Below are positions 17,904-26,785 of a stretch of DNA of 64,000 nt, one piece after another. The position numbers and the translations under genes were made by a program. The DNA is from UBA6544 sp049601975 (lineage in GTDB: Bacteria > Pseudomonadota > Alphaproteobacteria > UBA8366), in assembly GCA_049601975.1 (NCBI GenBank), contig JBMYRC010000002.1:1-64000 (forward strand). Direction: 5' to 3'. A model generated the notes under the pieces. It was not told the origin of the DNA. It ran no database searches and worked only from the letters and a program-made list of their open reading frames with translations. Within the stretch, counting starts at the first letter, position 1. Each line of letters opens with the position of its first letter.

Positions 17904-19853
17904 ATGGAAGTCGCTATCGTATTTCTGCCGCTGATCGGCGCTATAATCGCCGGCTTTTTTGGGCGTATCATCGGCGATAAGGGCTCGTCTATCCTGACCT
18001 CAAGTCTTTTGACCCTGTCGGGCGTTTTCTCGTGGATGCTGTTCTTTGACATTATCTATGGGGCCGGGCCGCGCTCAGTCGAGCTTTTCACTTGGATCGA
18101 CGTCGGTGATTTTGAGTTTTCTTGGGCTCTGAAGATGGATCAGTTGACGGCGGTGATGTTGGTCGTCGTGACGACCGTCTCTTCCGTCGTCCATTGGTAT
18201 TCCATCGGCTATATGCATCACGATACGGGTATTCCCAGATTCTTCTCGTATCTCAGCCTGTTCACGTTCTTCATGCTGATGCTGGTGACATCCGATAATC
18301 TCGTCCAACTGTTCTTTGGTTGGGAAGGGGTGGGACTGGCCTCATATCTGCTGATTGGGTTCTGGTACAACAAGCCGTCGGCGAATGCGGCCGCCATTAA
18401 AGCATTCTTGGTCAATCGTGTTGGTGATTTCGGTTTTGCCCTTGGTATCTTCGGCACATTTGTTCTTTTCGACACGGTCAATTTAGACACGATATTTGCT
18501 GCTGTACCTGGTCAAGCGAACGCCAGCCTGGTCTTCTTGAGTTGGGATTTTCACGCGATTACAGTGATTTGCCTGCTGCTCTTCATGGGGGCGATGGGCA
18601 AGTCGGCGCAACTGGGCCTGCATACTTGGCTGCCGGACGCGATGGAGGGCCCGACACCGGTCTCGGCCCTTATCCATGCGGCGACGATGGTGACAGCTGG
18701 TGTCTTTATGGTCTGCCGCTTGTCACCAATGTTCGAATACTCAGAGACGGCGTTGATGGTCGTTACCGTGGTTGGCGCCTCGACTGCGTTCTTCGCGGCA
18801 ACCGTCGGATTGACGCAAAACGACATTAAGCGGGTGATCGCCTATTCGACGTGCTCGCAGCTTGGCTACATGTTCTTCGCCGCCGGCGTCTCGGCCTATG
18901 GCGCCGCGATGTTCCACCTTTTCACACATGCCTTCTTCAAAGCCTTGTTGTTCTTAGGCTCGGGCTGCGTCATTCACGCCATGTCCGACGAACAAGATAT
19001 GCGTAAGATGGGCGGTATCTGGAAGCATATTCCGGTCACTTACACCTATATGTGGATAGGTAGTTTGGCGCTTGCAGGAGTCGGCATACCGGGCGTTTTT
19101 GGTTTTGCTGGATTCTATTCAAAGGACGTCATTCTCGAATCATCTTGGGCTGCAAATAGCGGCGTTGGTTATTACGCATTCTGGCTTGGTATTGCCGCTG
19201 CGTTCATGACGGCCTTCTATTCCTGGCGACTGTTGTTCATGACATTTCATGGTAAAACGCGGGCGGACGAACGGGTATTTGCCCATGTTCATGAATCCCC
19301 GAAAATCATGACGGTGCCCCTCGCGGTTCTTGCAATTGGCGCAATTGTCGCCGGTTTTGTTGGACACGATGCCTTTATCGGCAACGGATACGGTGCCTTC
19401 TGGGGTGAGTCGTTGAAAGTTCTGCCGACACATACAGCCCTCGCGGAAGCCCATAACGTGCCGCTGTTAATAAAGCTCTTGCCGCTCTTTATGGGAGCCG
19501 GCGGTATTTGGCTCGCCTATCGGATGTACATCCAAAATCCCGGTATGGCGGACCGGTGGATGAACTATCACAAAGAGCTTTATGCGTTCAGCTTGAACAA
19601 ATGGTATTTCGACGAATTATACGATCGCATTTTCGTCCGGCCTGCATTCTGGTTGGGTAACCTGTTTTGGAAGAGGGGCGATGGCGCGATCATTGACGGC
19701 TTTGGGCCGGATGGGATCGCGGCGGTTACGCGTCGCGTGGCGTCGCGCATGAGTTGGCTGCAGAGCGGCTACGTTTATCACTATGCTTTCGCCATGATGA
19801 TCGGTGTTGTTTTGCTGGTCACCTGGTATTTGGCCGTCGAAACGGCGGGGTAG
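17904..19853 (+). CDS. nuoL: NADH-quinone oxidoreductase subunit L
   Basis: NuoL is the distal antiporter-like proton-pumping subunit (649 aa) with about 16 helices and the long lateral C-terminal helix. Seen are the family segments FFGWEGVGLASYLLIGFWY with the key Glu, KSAQLGLHTWLPDAMEGPTP with the lysine and Pro-rich loop, and AYSTCSQLGYMFFA. ATG 17904 is chosen; a TTG directly at the nuoK stop would add two residues. It is a member of the Mrp-related family together with nuoM and nuoN. Confidence 0.96.
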   Translation: MEVAIVFLPLIGAIIAGFFGRIIGDKGSSILTSSLLTLSGVFSWMLFFDIIYGAGPRSVELFTWIDVGDFEFSWALKMDQLTAVMLVVVTTVSSVVHWYSIGYMHHDTGIPRFFSYLSLFTFFMLMLVTSDNLVQLFFGWEGVGLASYLLIGFWYNKPSANAAAIKAFLVNRVGDFGFALGIFGTFVLFDTVNLDTIFAAVPGQANASLVFLSWDFHAITVICLLLFMGAMGKSAQLGLHTWLPDAMEGPTPVSALIHAATMVTAGVFMVCRLSPMFEYSETALMVVTVVGASTAFFAATVGLTQNDIKRVIAYSTCSQLGYMFFAAGVSAYGAAMFHLFTHAFFKALLFLGSGCVIHAMSDEQDMRKMGGIWKHIPVTYTYMWIGSLALAGVGIPGVFGFAGFYSKDVILESSWAANSGVGYYAFWLGIAAAFMTAFYSWRLLFMTFHGKTRADERVFAHVHESPKIMTVPLAVLAIGAIVAGFVGHDAFIGNGYGAFWGESLKVLPTHTALAEAHNVPLLIKLLPLFMGAGGIWLAYRMYIQNPGMADRWMNYHKELYAFSLNKWYFDELYDRIFVRPAFWLGNLFWKRGDGAIIDGFGPDGIAAVTRRVASRMSWLQSGYVYHYAFAMMIGVVLLVTWYLAVETAG

Positions 19854-19858
19854 GAACG

Positions 19859-21385
19859 ATGGCCAGCGATATGCCGATCCTTAGTATAGTAACCTTCTTA
19901 CCGCTTGTCGGCGCACTGCTGATCTTGTTGCTGGTGCGCGGCAATGTGGAAGAGACTGCCAATAACGCCCGTTGGAGTGCCCTTTGGACCTCGTTGATCA
20001 ATTTAGTGATCTCGATCTTCATTTGGACCGGCTTCGATAATTCAACGCATGCCTTCCAATTCGTCGAGAAGACACAATGGATGCCGGCGTTCAATATCAA
20101 CTATCACATGGGCGTCGACGGTATTTCTGTCTTCTTTGTGTTGTTGTCCACGTTGCTGACGCCGATCTGTATTCTGGCGAGCTGGAACGCCATTCAGGAG
20201 AAAGTGAAAGAGTACATGATCGCCTTCCTCGTCCTTGAGACGATGATGGTGGGCATGTTCTGTGCGCTGGACTTTGTGGTCTTTTACATCTTCTTCGAAG
20301 CTGTTCTGATCCCGATGTTCCTGATCATTGGTGTCTGGGGTGGAGCGCGTCGGGTCTATGCGGCCTTTAAGTTCTTCCTATACACGCTGCTCGGCTCCGT
20401 CTTGATGCTTTTGGCCATTATGGTCGCTTATTTCCAAGCGGGTACGACCGATATTCCAACGCTAATGGCATTCAATTTCCCAATCGAGCTGCAATATTGG
20501 ATGTGGCTTGCGTTCTTTGCCTCATTTGCCGTCAAAGTGCCTATGTGGCCCGTCCATACGTGGTTGCCGGATGCTCACGTCGAGGCACCTACTGCTGGCT
20601 CGGTGATCTTGGCGGGCGTTTTGCTGAAGATGGGCGGATACGGATTCTTGCGCTTCTCCTTGCCGATGCTGCCGGAGGCATCCGAATTCTTCACGCCTTT
20701 GATTTACGGCCTCAGCGTCATCGCGGTGATCTATACGTCGCTTGTTGCGCTGGCGCAGGAAGACATGAAGAAACTTATCGCGTATTCATCGATCGCTCAT
20801 ATGGCGTTTGTTACGGTCGGAATCTTTGCGGGTAACGAACAAGCTGTAGCCGGTTCGATTCTCCAAATGCTGAGCCACGGTTTAGTCTCGGCCGCGTTGT
20901 TCCTATGTGTCGGCGTTGTCTACGACCGTATACATTCGCGCGAGATCAACACATATGGCGGCTTGGTTCATCGGATGCCGCTCTACGCTTTCGTCTTTTT
21001 GTTCTTTGCTTTGGCATCGGTTGGGCTCCCGGGAACCAGCGGGTTCGTCGGCGAAATTCTGATCCTTGTGGGGGCGTTTAAGGCCAATACATGGGTCGCG
21101 GCGCTGATTGCAATTGGTATGGTCCTTGGCGCGGCATATATGCTGTATCTCTATAGGAGGGTGATCTTTGGTGAATTGACAAAAGATCATTTGATGAAAA
21201 TTCTCGACCTCGACCGTCGAGAGATCATAATTTTCGCGCCGCTTATCGTACTCGTATTGTGGATGGGAATTTATCCTGCTTCGTTCTTGGATGTGATGGA
21301 TGCGTCGGTTGTGAATTTAGTGAAGGATTATAACGCGGCCCTTGCGGCGGCCGCGGAAAGTTCAGTAACGACGGCGTTGAAGTAG
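19859..21385 (+). CDS. nuoM: NADH-quinone oxidoreductase subunit M
   Basis: NuoM is the second antiporter-like pump subunit, 508 residues and about 14 helices. Conserved elements are FFEAVLIPMFLIIGVWGG with the coupling Glu, KVPMWPVHTWLPDAHVEAPT, AYSSIAHMAFVTVG and GLPGTSGFVGE. The frame is open further upstream into nuoL, but ATG 19859, preceded by TAGGA, gives the normal start. It follows the nuoL stop by 5 nt. Confidence 0.96.
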   Translation: MASDMPILSIVTFLPLVGALLILLLVRGNVEETANNARWSALWTSLINLVISIFIWTGFDNSTHAFQFVEKTQWMPAFNINYHMGVDGISVFFVLLSTLLTPICILASWNAIQEKVKEYMIAFLVLETMMVGMFCALDFVVFYIFFEAVLIPMFLIIGVWGGARRVYAAFKFFLYTLLGSVLMLLAIMVAYFQAGTTDIPTLMAFNFPIELQYWMWLAFFASFAVKVPMWPVHTWLPDAHVEAPTAGSVILAGVLLKMGGYGFLRFSLPMLPEASEFFTPLIYGLSVIAVIYTSLVALAQEDMKKLIAYSSIAHMAFVTVGIFAGNEQAVAGSILQMLSHGLVSAALFLCVGVVYDRIHSREINTYGGLVHRMPLYAFVFLFFALASVGLPGTSGFVGEILILVGAFKANTWVAALIAIGMVLGAAYMLYLYRRVIFGELTKDHLMKILDLDRREIIIFAPLIVLVLWMGIYPASFLDVMDASVVNLVKDYNAALAAAAESSVTTALK

Positions 21386-21396
21386 GGAAACTAAAG

Positions 21397-22845
21397 ATGA
21401 CCGATATGCCCAACTTCTACCCAGCTCTCCCCGAAATCTTTCTTGCGTGTTCGGCGATGGCCTACATGATGGTAGGTGTTTTCGTTAACGAGAAAAAAGC
21501 CCTTTCAGTCGTTCATGTTCTGTCGCTTGCGTCATTGATCATTGTCGGCATCCTGCTGGTCTCGATGCGTGGTAAGCCGATGAGTGGTTTCAATGGCCAA
21601 TTCGTCAGTGATGACTTCGCCATTTATATGAAGTTGCTGGTACTTCTTGGCTCGTTCGTGACCTTGCTCATGAGTCAAAGCTACCTGAAGCGTGAAAACA
21701 TGGCGCGGTTCGAGTATCCGGTCCTCGTTTTATTCGCGACTGTCGGCATGATGATGATGGTCTCGGCGAACGACCTCATCGCGCTCTATTTGGGCTTGGA
21801 ACTGCAAAGCCTCTCGCTTTACGTCCTGGCGGCATTTAAACGCGATACCACGCGTTCTTCGGAAGCCGGATTGAAGTATTTCGTTCTGGGTGCGTTGTCC
21901 TCCTGTATGCTGCTGTACGGCTGCTCGATGATTTACGGCTTTACGGGCACCACGGCGTTTGACGACCTCGCGAAGGTGCTCAGCGGCTCTGAGAGTGCCT
22001 CAATCGGCCTCATCGTCGGCATCGTGTTCTTGATCGCGGGGCTTGCATTTAAAGTCTCCGCCGTGCCGTTCCATATGTGGACACCCGATGTCTATGAAGG
22101 CGCACCGACACCAGTGACGGCGTTCTTTGCGCTGGCGCCTAAGATTGCGGCTATCTCGCTCTTCGTGCGTGTGATGATCGATCCTTTCGGCGATCTATTG
22201 TCGGAGTGGCGACAAATTATCGTCTTCATCTCGATCGGGTCGATGGTCCTTGGTTCCTTCGCAGCAATTGCTCAGACGAATATCAAGCGTCTGATGGCGT
22301 ATAGCTCTATTGGTCATATGGGATATGCACTGATCGGGCTGGCTGCGGGTGGCACGAATGGCGTGCAAGCGATCATCCTCTATATGACGATATACTTGGC
22401 GATGAATGCGGGAACCTTTGCCTGCATTCTCTGCATGTGCCGTAAGGGTGAAATGGTGGAGGAAATCTCCGATTTCGCGGGTCTTAGTAAATCGAATCCG
22501 ATGTTGGCGGCAGCGTTATTAGTTTTCTTGTTCTCGATGGCGGGAATTCCACCGCTCGCTGGATTTTTCGGCAAGCTATATATCTTCCTCGCAGCCATTG
22601 AAGCGCAAATGTACACGTTAGCGATCATTGGTGTTGTGGCGAGCGTCGTCGGCGCCTTCTACTATTTGCGTATTGTAAAGATCATGTACTTCGATGAGGC
22701 CGTGGAACCCTTTGATATGCCCCTGGGTAAGAGCCTTGGCGGGGTCATCACGATCACGAGCATCATCACATTGCTGTTTTTCTTTTTCCTGTCGCCGGTC
22801 CTTGATGGGGCGGCGACAGCGGCGGCGGCACTGACCGCCGGATAA
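21397..22845 (+). CDS. nuoN: NADH-quinone oxidoreductase subunit N
   Basis: This third antiporter-like subunit has 482 residues and about 14 helices. Motifs include YLGLELQSLSLYVLAAFKR with the key Glu, KVSAVPFHMWTPDVYEGAPT, AYSSIGHMGYALIG and SMAGIPPLAGFFGK. It is the last nuo gene; birA begins 32 nt later on the same strand with no terminator seen, so read-through is likely. Confidence 0.97.
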   Translation: MTDMPNFYPALPEIFLACSAMAYMMVGVFVNEKKALSVVHVLSLASLIIVGILLVSMRGKPMSGFNGQFVSDDFAIYMKLLVLLGSFVTLLMSQSYLKRENMARFEYPVLVLFATVGMMMMVSANDLIALYLGLELQSLSLYVLAAFKRDTTRSSEAGLKYFVLGALSSCMLLYGCSMIYGFTGTTAFDDLAKVLSGSESASIGLIVGIVFLIAGLAFKVSAVPFHMWTPDVYEGAPTPVTAFFALAPKIAAISLFVRVMIDPFGDLLSEWRQIIVFISIGSMVLGSFAAIAQTNIKRLMAYSSIGHMGYALIGLAAGGTNGVQAIILYMTIYLAMNAGTFACILCMCRKGEMVEEISDFAGLSKSNPMLAAALLVFLFSMAGIPPLAGFFGKLYIFLAAIEAQMYTLAIIGVVASVVGAFYYLRIVKIMYFDEAVEPFDMPLGKSLGGVITITSIITLLFFFFLSPVLDGAATAAAALTAG

Positions 22846-22877
22846 GGCGGCTGTGCGCCGGAAACGGTGCAATTAAA

Positions 22878-23609
22878 TTGCCATTCGAAATTCACGAACG
22901 CGATAAGGTTGCGTCAACCAATGATGTCGCCCGAACGCTTGCGGGAGATGGCGCGCCAGGGTTTAGCGCGGTATGGGCAAAGGCCCAGTCGTCGGGGCGG
23001 GGACGCCGTGGCCGCGAATGGTCCTCTCCTGAGGGGAATCTCTATCTCTCGCTCTTGTTACGGCCGGAATGCTCCATTGCGTCGGCAGCGCAGCTCTCTC
23101 TTGTCGCGGCTCTTGGTTTGGGCGATGCCCTGTCTGAATTCGTGGACACATCGCGAGTTCGGAACAAATGGCCAAATGACGTACAATTGGATGGGAAGAA
23201 AGTCTCGGGTCTGCTTTTAGAATCTTCTGGAGGTAACACCGAGGTGGTTGAATGGGTGATTGTCGGTTGCGGTGTTAATGTTGCCGTCCATCCGGATATA
23301 CCCGATTATCCGACTACTTCTCTTAATGAAGTTGCCGAACAGAACGTGGATGTCGAAGTGCTGCTCAACGCGTTCTTGCGATGCTTTGAGGTCAGATACG
23401 ATGCTTGGCGCGAGAATGGTACGGCGGCCATAAGGGATTGTTGGCTTGAACGAGCGGTCGGTCTCGGGCAAGAAATCACCGTCCGTCTGCCGACCAAGGA
23501 AATTCACGGTGTGTTCGAAGGATTGGATGCCTCTGGCGCCCTGATTTTGGCGCGGACAGACGGAGCGCGTGAATTGATCACGGCCGGTGAAATTTTCGCC
23601 GAACATTAG
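22878..23609 (+). CDS. birA: Biotin--[acetyl-CoA-carboxylase] ligase
   Basis: BirA makes biotinyl-AMP and attaches biotin to carboxylase carrier proteins. The catalytic loop GRGRRGREW (40-48) and KWPNDV (97-102) are present. At 243 residues it lacks the N-terminal helix-turn-helix of E. coli BirA, so it is a ligase only. The best start in frame is TTG 22878; an ATT six bases earlier is possible and no ATG fits. It lies between nuoN and coaX, as in many alphaproteobacteria. An acyl-CoA carboxylase subunit gene occurs at the right end of the window. Confidence 0.9.
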   Translation: MPFEIHERDKVASTNDVARTLAGDGAPGFSAVWAKAQSSGRGRRGREWSSPEGNLYLSLLLRPECSIASAAQLSLVAALGLGDALSEFVDTSRVRNKWPNDVQLDGKKVSGLLLESSGGNTEVVEWVIVGCGVNVAVHPDIPDYPTTSLNEVAEQNVDVEVLLNAFLRCFEVRYDAWRENGTAAIRDCWLERAVGLGQEITVRLPTKEIHGVFEGLDASGALILARTDGARELITAGEIFAEH

Positions 23610-23618
23610 GGTAGAGCT

Positions 23619-24392
23619 ATGCTGCTTGTCGTTGACTCCGGGAATACCAATACGGTGTTCGCCGTTTATGAAGAGGAGGAGTGTCGCGGTGTTTGGCGTT
23701 GCGGCAGCAATCCCCGTCGCACGGCAGATGAATATGCGGTGTGGCTCATTGACCTGATGGCGCTCGAAAACTTGAACCGTGATGTGATCACCGATGCTAT
23801 TGTCAGTAGCGTCGTTCCCGAAGGTAACTTTAACCTGACGACCCTTTGCCAGCGATATTTCAAATGCGACCCAATGTTCATTGGGGAAGAGAATTGCGAT
23901 CTTGGCATTAAAGCTCTCATCGATCGGCCGGATCAGGTGGGTGCCGACCGTCTGGTCAATACAGTGGCGGTGCACGGGCGCTACGATGGAGATTTGATCG
24001 TCGTTGATTTCGGCACAGCGACGACATTTGATGTCGTCGACAAGGGCGGCAATTACTGCGGCGGGGTTATATGCCCCGGAATTAATCTCTCTCTCGATGC
24101 GCTCTACATGGCGGCGGCGCAACTACCGCGCGTCGATATAAAGGCGACGACCAGCATTATCGGCAAGGCGACAATTCCGGCGATGCAGTCCGGTATCTTT
24201 TGGGGGTATATCGGCATGATCGAAGGCCTGGTCGATCGCATTCGTAAGGAATATGGAGCTGAAATGACTGTCGTTGCCACTGGCGGATTAGCCCCTCTTT
24301 TTGCGGAAGCGACTGACGTCATCGATCACGTTTATCCGGATATGACGCTGCGAGGACTGGTCGAAGTACATAAGCGTAATCAACCGCAATGA
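23619..24392 (+). CDS. coaX: Type III pantothenate kinase
   Basis: CoaX phosphorylates pantothenate in the first step of CoA synthesis. Features are the N-terminal ASKHA-fold phosphate motif VVDSGNTNTVFAVYE (Asp6), DQVGADRLVN in the middle, VVDFGTATTFDVV and GGVICPGINLSLDAL. The length of 257 aa is normal for type III, which is structurally unrelated to E. coli CoaA. It begins 9 nt after birA and overlaps the RNase J gene by 4 nt (ATGA). Confidence 0.95.
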   Translation: MLLVVDSGNTNTVFAVYEEEECRGVWRCGSNPRRTADEYAVWLIDLMALENLNRDVITDAIVSSVVPEGNFNLTTLCQRYFKCDPMFIGEENCDLGIKALIDRPDQVGADRLVNTVAVHGRYDGDLIVVDFGTATTFDVVDKGGNYCGGVICPGINLSLDALYMAAAQLPRVDIKATTSIIGKATIPAMQSGIFWGYIGMIEGLVDRIRKEYGAEMTVVATGGLAPLFAEATDVIDHVYPDMTLRGLVEVHKRNQPQ

Positions 24393-26065
24393 GCGACTAT
24401 CTCAACAGCGGCACTCCGGGTGCCGACGAATTATTATTCTTACCGTTGGGGGGCGCCGGCGAGATCGGCATGAACCTCAACCTCTATGGCCATGCAGGAA
24501 AATGGCTCATGGTGGATTTTGGTATCACTTTCGGTGACGATACCACACCGGGCGTCGATATTATCACGCCTGACCCCACTTTCATCGCCGAACGAAAAGA
24601 TCAATTGGCCGGACTGATACTTACGCATGCCCATGAAGATCACTTGGGTGCGGTTCCTTATCTTTGGCCGCGGATCGAATGTCCGATTTACGCGACGGCG
24701 TTTACCGCGAGCGTGTTGCGACGAAAATTATCCGAGACGAGCTTTGGCGACCGTGTGGAGATCAATGTCATTCCATTGTCGGGTCGGTTTTCAGTCGGTC
24801 CATTTGAATTGGAACTCATCACGCTGACCCATTCGATACCGGAACCGAACGCGGTGGTATTGCGAACGGCAGTTGGATCGGTGATGCATACTGGCGATTG
24901 GAAGATTGATCCAGACCCGGTGGTCGGGCTGACGACAGACGAACAGCGCTTGATTGAAGTCGGCGAGGAAGGTGTCCTCGCGATGGTGTGTGATTCGACC
25001 AATGTGTTCGTCCCGGGGACGTCCGGTTCGGAAGGCGATGTGCGCGAAAACCTCGAAGCCCTCGTAGCCAAGTGTGAACGCCGCGTGGTGGTTGCCTGTT
25101 TTGCCTCCAATGTAGCGCGGTTGGAAACCATCGCTCGTGTCGGTGAAGCGACCGACCGCAGCGTCGCACTTGTTGGACGTTCGCTTTGGCGAATTTACGA
25201 AGCTGCGAAGGAGAACGGATATCTTACCGATATTCCGCCCTTCATCACCGAGAAGGATGTCGGCTATATGCCGCCAGACCGCGTCTTGATGATCTGCACA
25301 GGCAGTCAGGGAGAGCCCAGAGCCGCATTGCCGCGTATTGCGGGTGGTGAGCATCGGGATGTCGCCTTGGAGACGGGAGATACCGTTATCTTTTCGAGCC
25401 GCGTCATTCCCGGGAATGAAATGGCCATCGGTCGTTTGCACAATCGTTTGATATCTAAAGGGATAGAGGTAATCACGGCATCGGATGCTGCTATCCATGT
25501 CTCTGGGCATCCGGCGCGCGATGAACTTGTTCAGATGTACAATTGGATTCGGCCGCAGATCGCTGTACCGGTGCATGGAGAGGCCCGGCATATGATCGCC
25601 CACGCGAAGCTTGCACGTGATTGCCAGGTGCCACAGCCTATCGTCACGCAAAACGGCTCCATGGTGCGGTTAGCGCCCGGTCGAGCCGAGATTATCGACG
25701 AGGTGTTCTCCGACCGCCTGGCCATAGACGGCAATCGTCTCGTCCCCATGGATAGCCAGGCGATTAAGGCGCGCCGTCGAATGACCCATCACGGCACCGC
25801 CGTTGCAACGGTCGTCATAGATGAGCATGGCGATTTGATTCGCGATCCGGTCGTTACGGTGAACGGTGTGTACGATGAAGATGATGACGACGAAGTGGAA
25901 TGTGAAGTCGTCGATGCGGTCATCGCGACGATCGAAGATATGCGGGCTAAACAAAGACGGGATGATGAGTTCGTGAGTGAAATGTCGCGGCGAGCAGTGC
26001 GACGTTGCATTCGCGCGCTCTGTGGTAAGAACCCGCATACTGAAATTCATCTAATTAGAGTTTGA
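24389..26065 (+). CDS. rnj: Ribonuclease J
   Basis: RNase J is a metallo-beta-lactamase/beta-CASP nuclease with 5'-exo and endonuclease activity in mRNA decay and rRNA processing. The zinc motif THAHEDHLG (His80, His82, Asp84, His85) is intact; MHTGDWKID, the beta-CASP region and VPVHGEARHM near the end of the catalytic domain follow, then an RNase J C-terminal domain. The length of 558 aa is typical. It overlaps coaX at the start, and its stop lies in the open frame upstream of mce. Confidence 0.95.
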   Translation: MSDYLNSGTPGADELLFLPLGGAGEIGMNLNLYGHAGKWLMVDFGITFGDDTTPGVDIITPDPTFIAERKDQLAGLILTHAHEDHLGAVPYLWPRIECPIYATAFTASVLRRKLSETSFGDRVEINVIPLSGRFSVGPFELELITLTHSIPEPNAVVLRTAVGSVMHTGDWKIDPDPVVGLTTDEQRLIEVGEEGVLAMVCDSTNVFVPGTSGSEGDVRENLEALVAKCERRVVVACFASNVARLETIARVGEATDRSVALVGRSLWRIYEAAKENGYLTDIPPFITEKDVGYMPPDRVLMICTGSQGEPRAALPRIAGGEHRDVALETGDTVIFSSRVIPGNEMAIGRLHNRLISKGIEVITASDAAIHVSGHPARDELVQMYNWIRPQIAVPVHGEARHMIAHAKLARDCQVPQPIVTQNGSMVRLAPGRAEIIDEVFSDRLAIDGNRLVPMDSQAIKARRRMTHHGTAVATVVIDEHGDLIRDPVVTVNGVYDEDDDDEVECEVVDAVIATIEDMRAKQRRDDEFVSEMSRRAVRRCIRALCGKNPHTEIHLIRV

Positions 26066-26079
26066 AAGAGGGCGTCAAG

Positions 26080-26484
26080 ATGATTGGTCGATTAAATCAT
26101 GTAGCGATCGTGGTACCGGATTTGGAAGCCGCGTCAGTTTGCTACAAACGAACGCTTGGGGCGACAATATCTGCTCCTCTTGATTTGCCTAGCCATGGTG
26201 TCAGGACAATCTTCGTCGAACTCCCCAACACCAAAATCGAATTACTCCATCCGCTCGGCGAGGATTCGCCCATAGCCAAATTCCTGGAAAAAAACCCGGG
26301 GGGCGGCATGCATCATATTTGTTATGAAGTCGATGATATCTATGTGGCCCGTGACAAACTGGAAGGTGATGGCATGCGCGTGCTCGGCGACGGTGAGCCG
26401 AGCATTGGAGCGCATGACAAACCGGTTTTGTTCCTGCACCCGAAAGATTTCTCTGGCACCTTGATCGAACTCGAGCAGGCGTAA
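26080..26484 (+). CDS. mce: Methylmalonyl-CoA epimerase
   Basis: This VOC-fold enzyme interconverts the 2R and 2S forms of methylmalonyl-CoA in propionate metabolism. The 134-residue protein has paired beta-alpha-beta units with metal-ligand-bearing segments LNHVAIVVPD, MHHICYEVDD and LIELEQA. ATG 26080, preceded by GAGGG, is preferred over a TTG at 26062 inside the RNase J stop region. It co-occurs with the DUF1467 gene downstream, as is usual in alphaproteobacteria. The acyl-CoA carboxylase at the window end could belong to the same pathway (inference). Confidence 0.92.
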   Translation: MIGRLNHVAIVVPDLEAASVCYKRTLGATISAPLDLPSHGVRTIFVELPNTKIELLHPLGEDSPIAKFLEKNPGGGMHHICYEVDDIYVARDKLEGDGMRVLGDGEPSIGAHDKPVLFLHPKDFSGTLIELEQA

Positions 26485-26498
26485 AGGATATTAACGCG

Positions 26499-26735
26499 AT
26501 GGGCTGGATATCAGGCACCCTTGTATACATCATCACATGGTGGCTCGTATTTTTTTGTGTACTTCCATGGGGCAATCGACCCTTCGAAGACCCCGAAATC
26601 GGGCACGCGACCAGTGCCCCGGTCAACCCTCGCCTGTGGATGAAGGCGGCGGTAACGTCTGGAATAGCCGCGGTCATTTTTGCGATGATTTGGTTTATCG
26701 CAGATGCCGGATTGATTAATTTTAGGGCCAACTAA
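26499..26735 (+). CDS. DUF1467 family small membrane protein
   Basis: This 78-residue protein has two transmembrane helices (about 5-23 and 50-70) joined by a loop with the family-like WGNRPFEDPEIGHATSAP. DUF1467 proteins are common next to mce in alphaproteobacteria; their function is unknown. It is likely the last gene of the run that began with birA. Confidence 0.85.
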   Translation: MGWISGTLVYIITWWLVFFCVLPWGNRPFEDPEIGHATSAPVNPRLWMKAAVTSGIAAVIFAMIWFIADAGLINFRAN

Positions 26736-26785
26736 ATCTCTATTTCTATCCCAGTGAGAATTTCTTAGAAAAAGGAATTGCGAAT

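Noticed and set aside
24791..25651. Minus-strand open frame opposite the RNase J gene
   Set aside because: Antisense shadow with no recognisable motif; the plus-strand gene has all catalytic residues.
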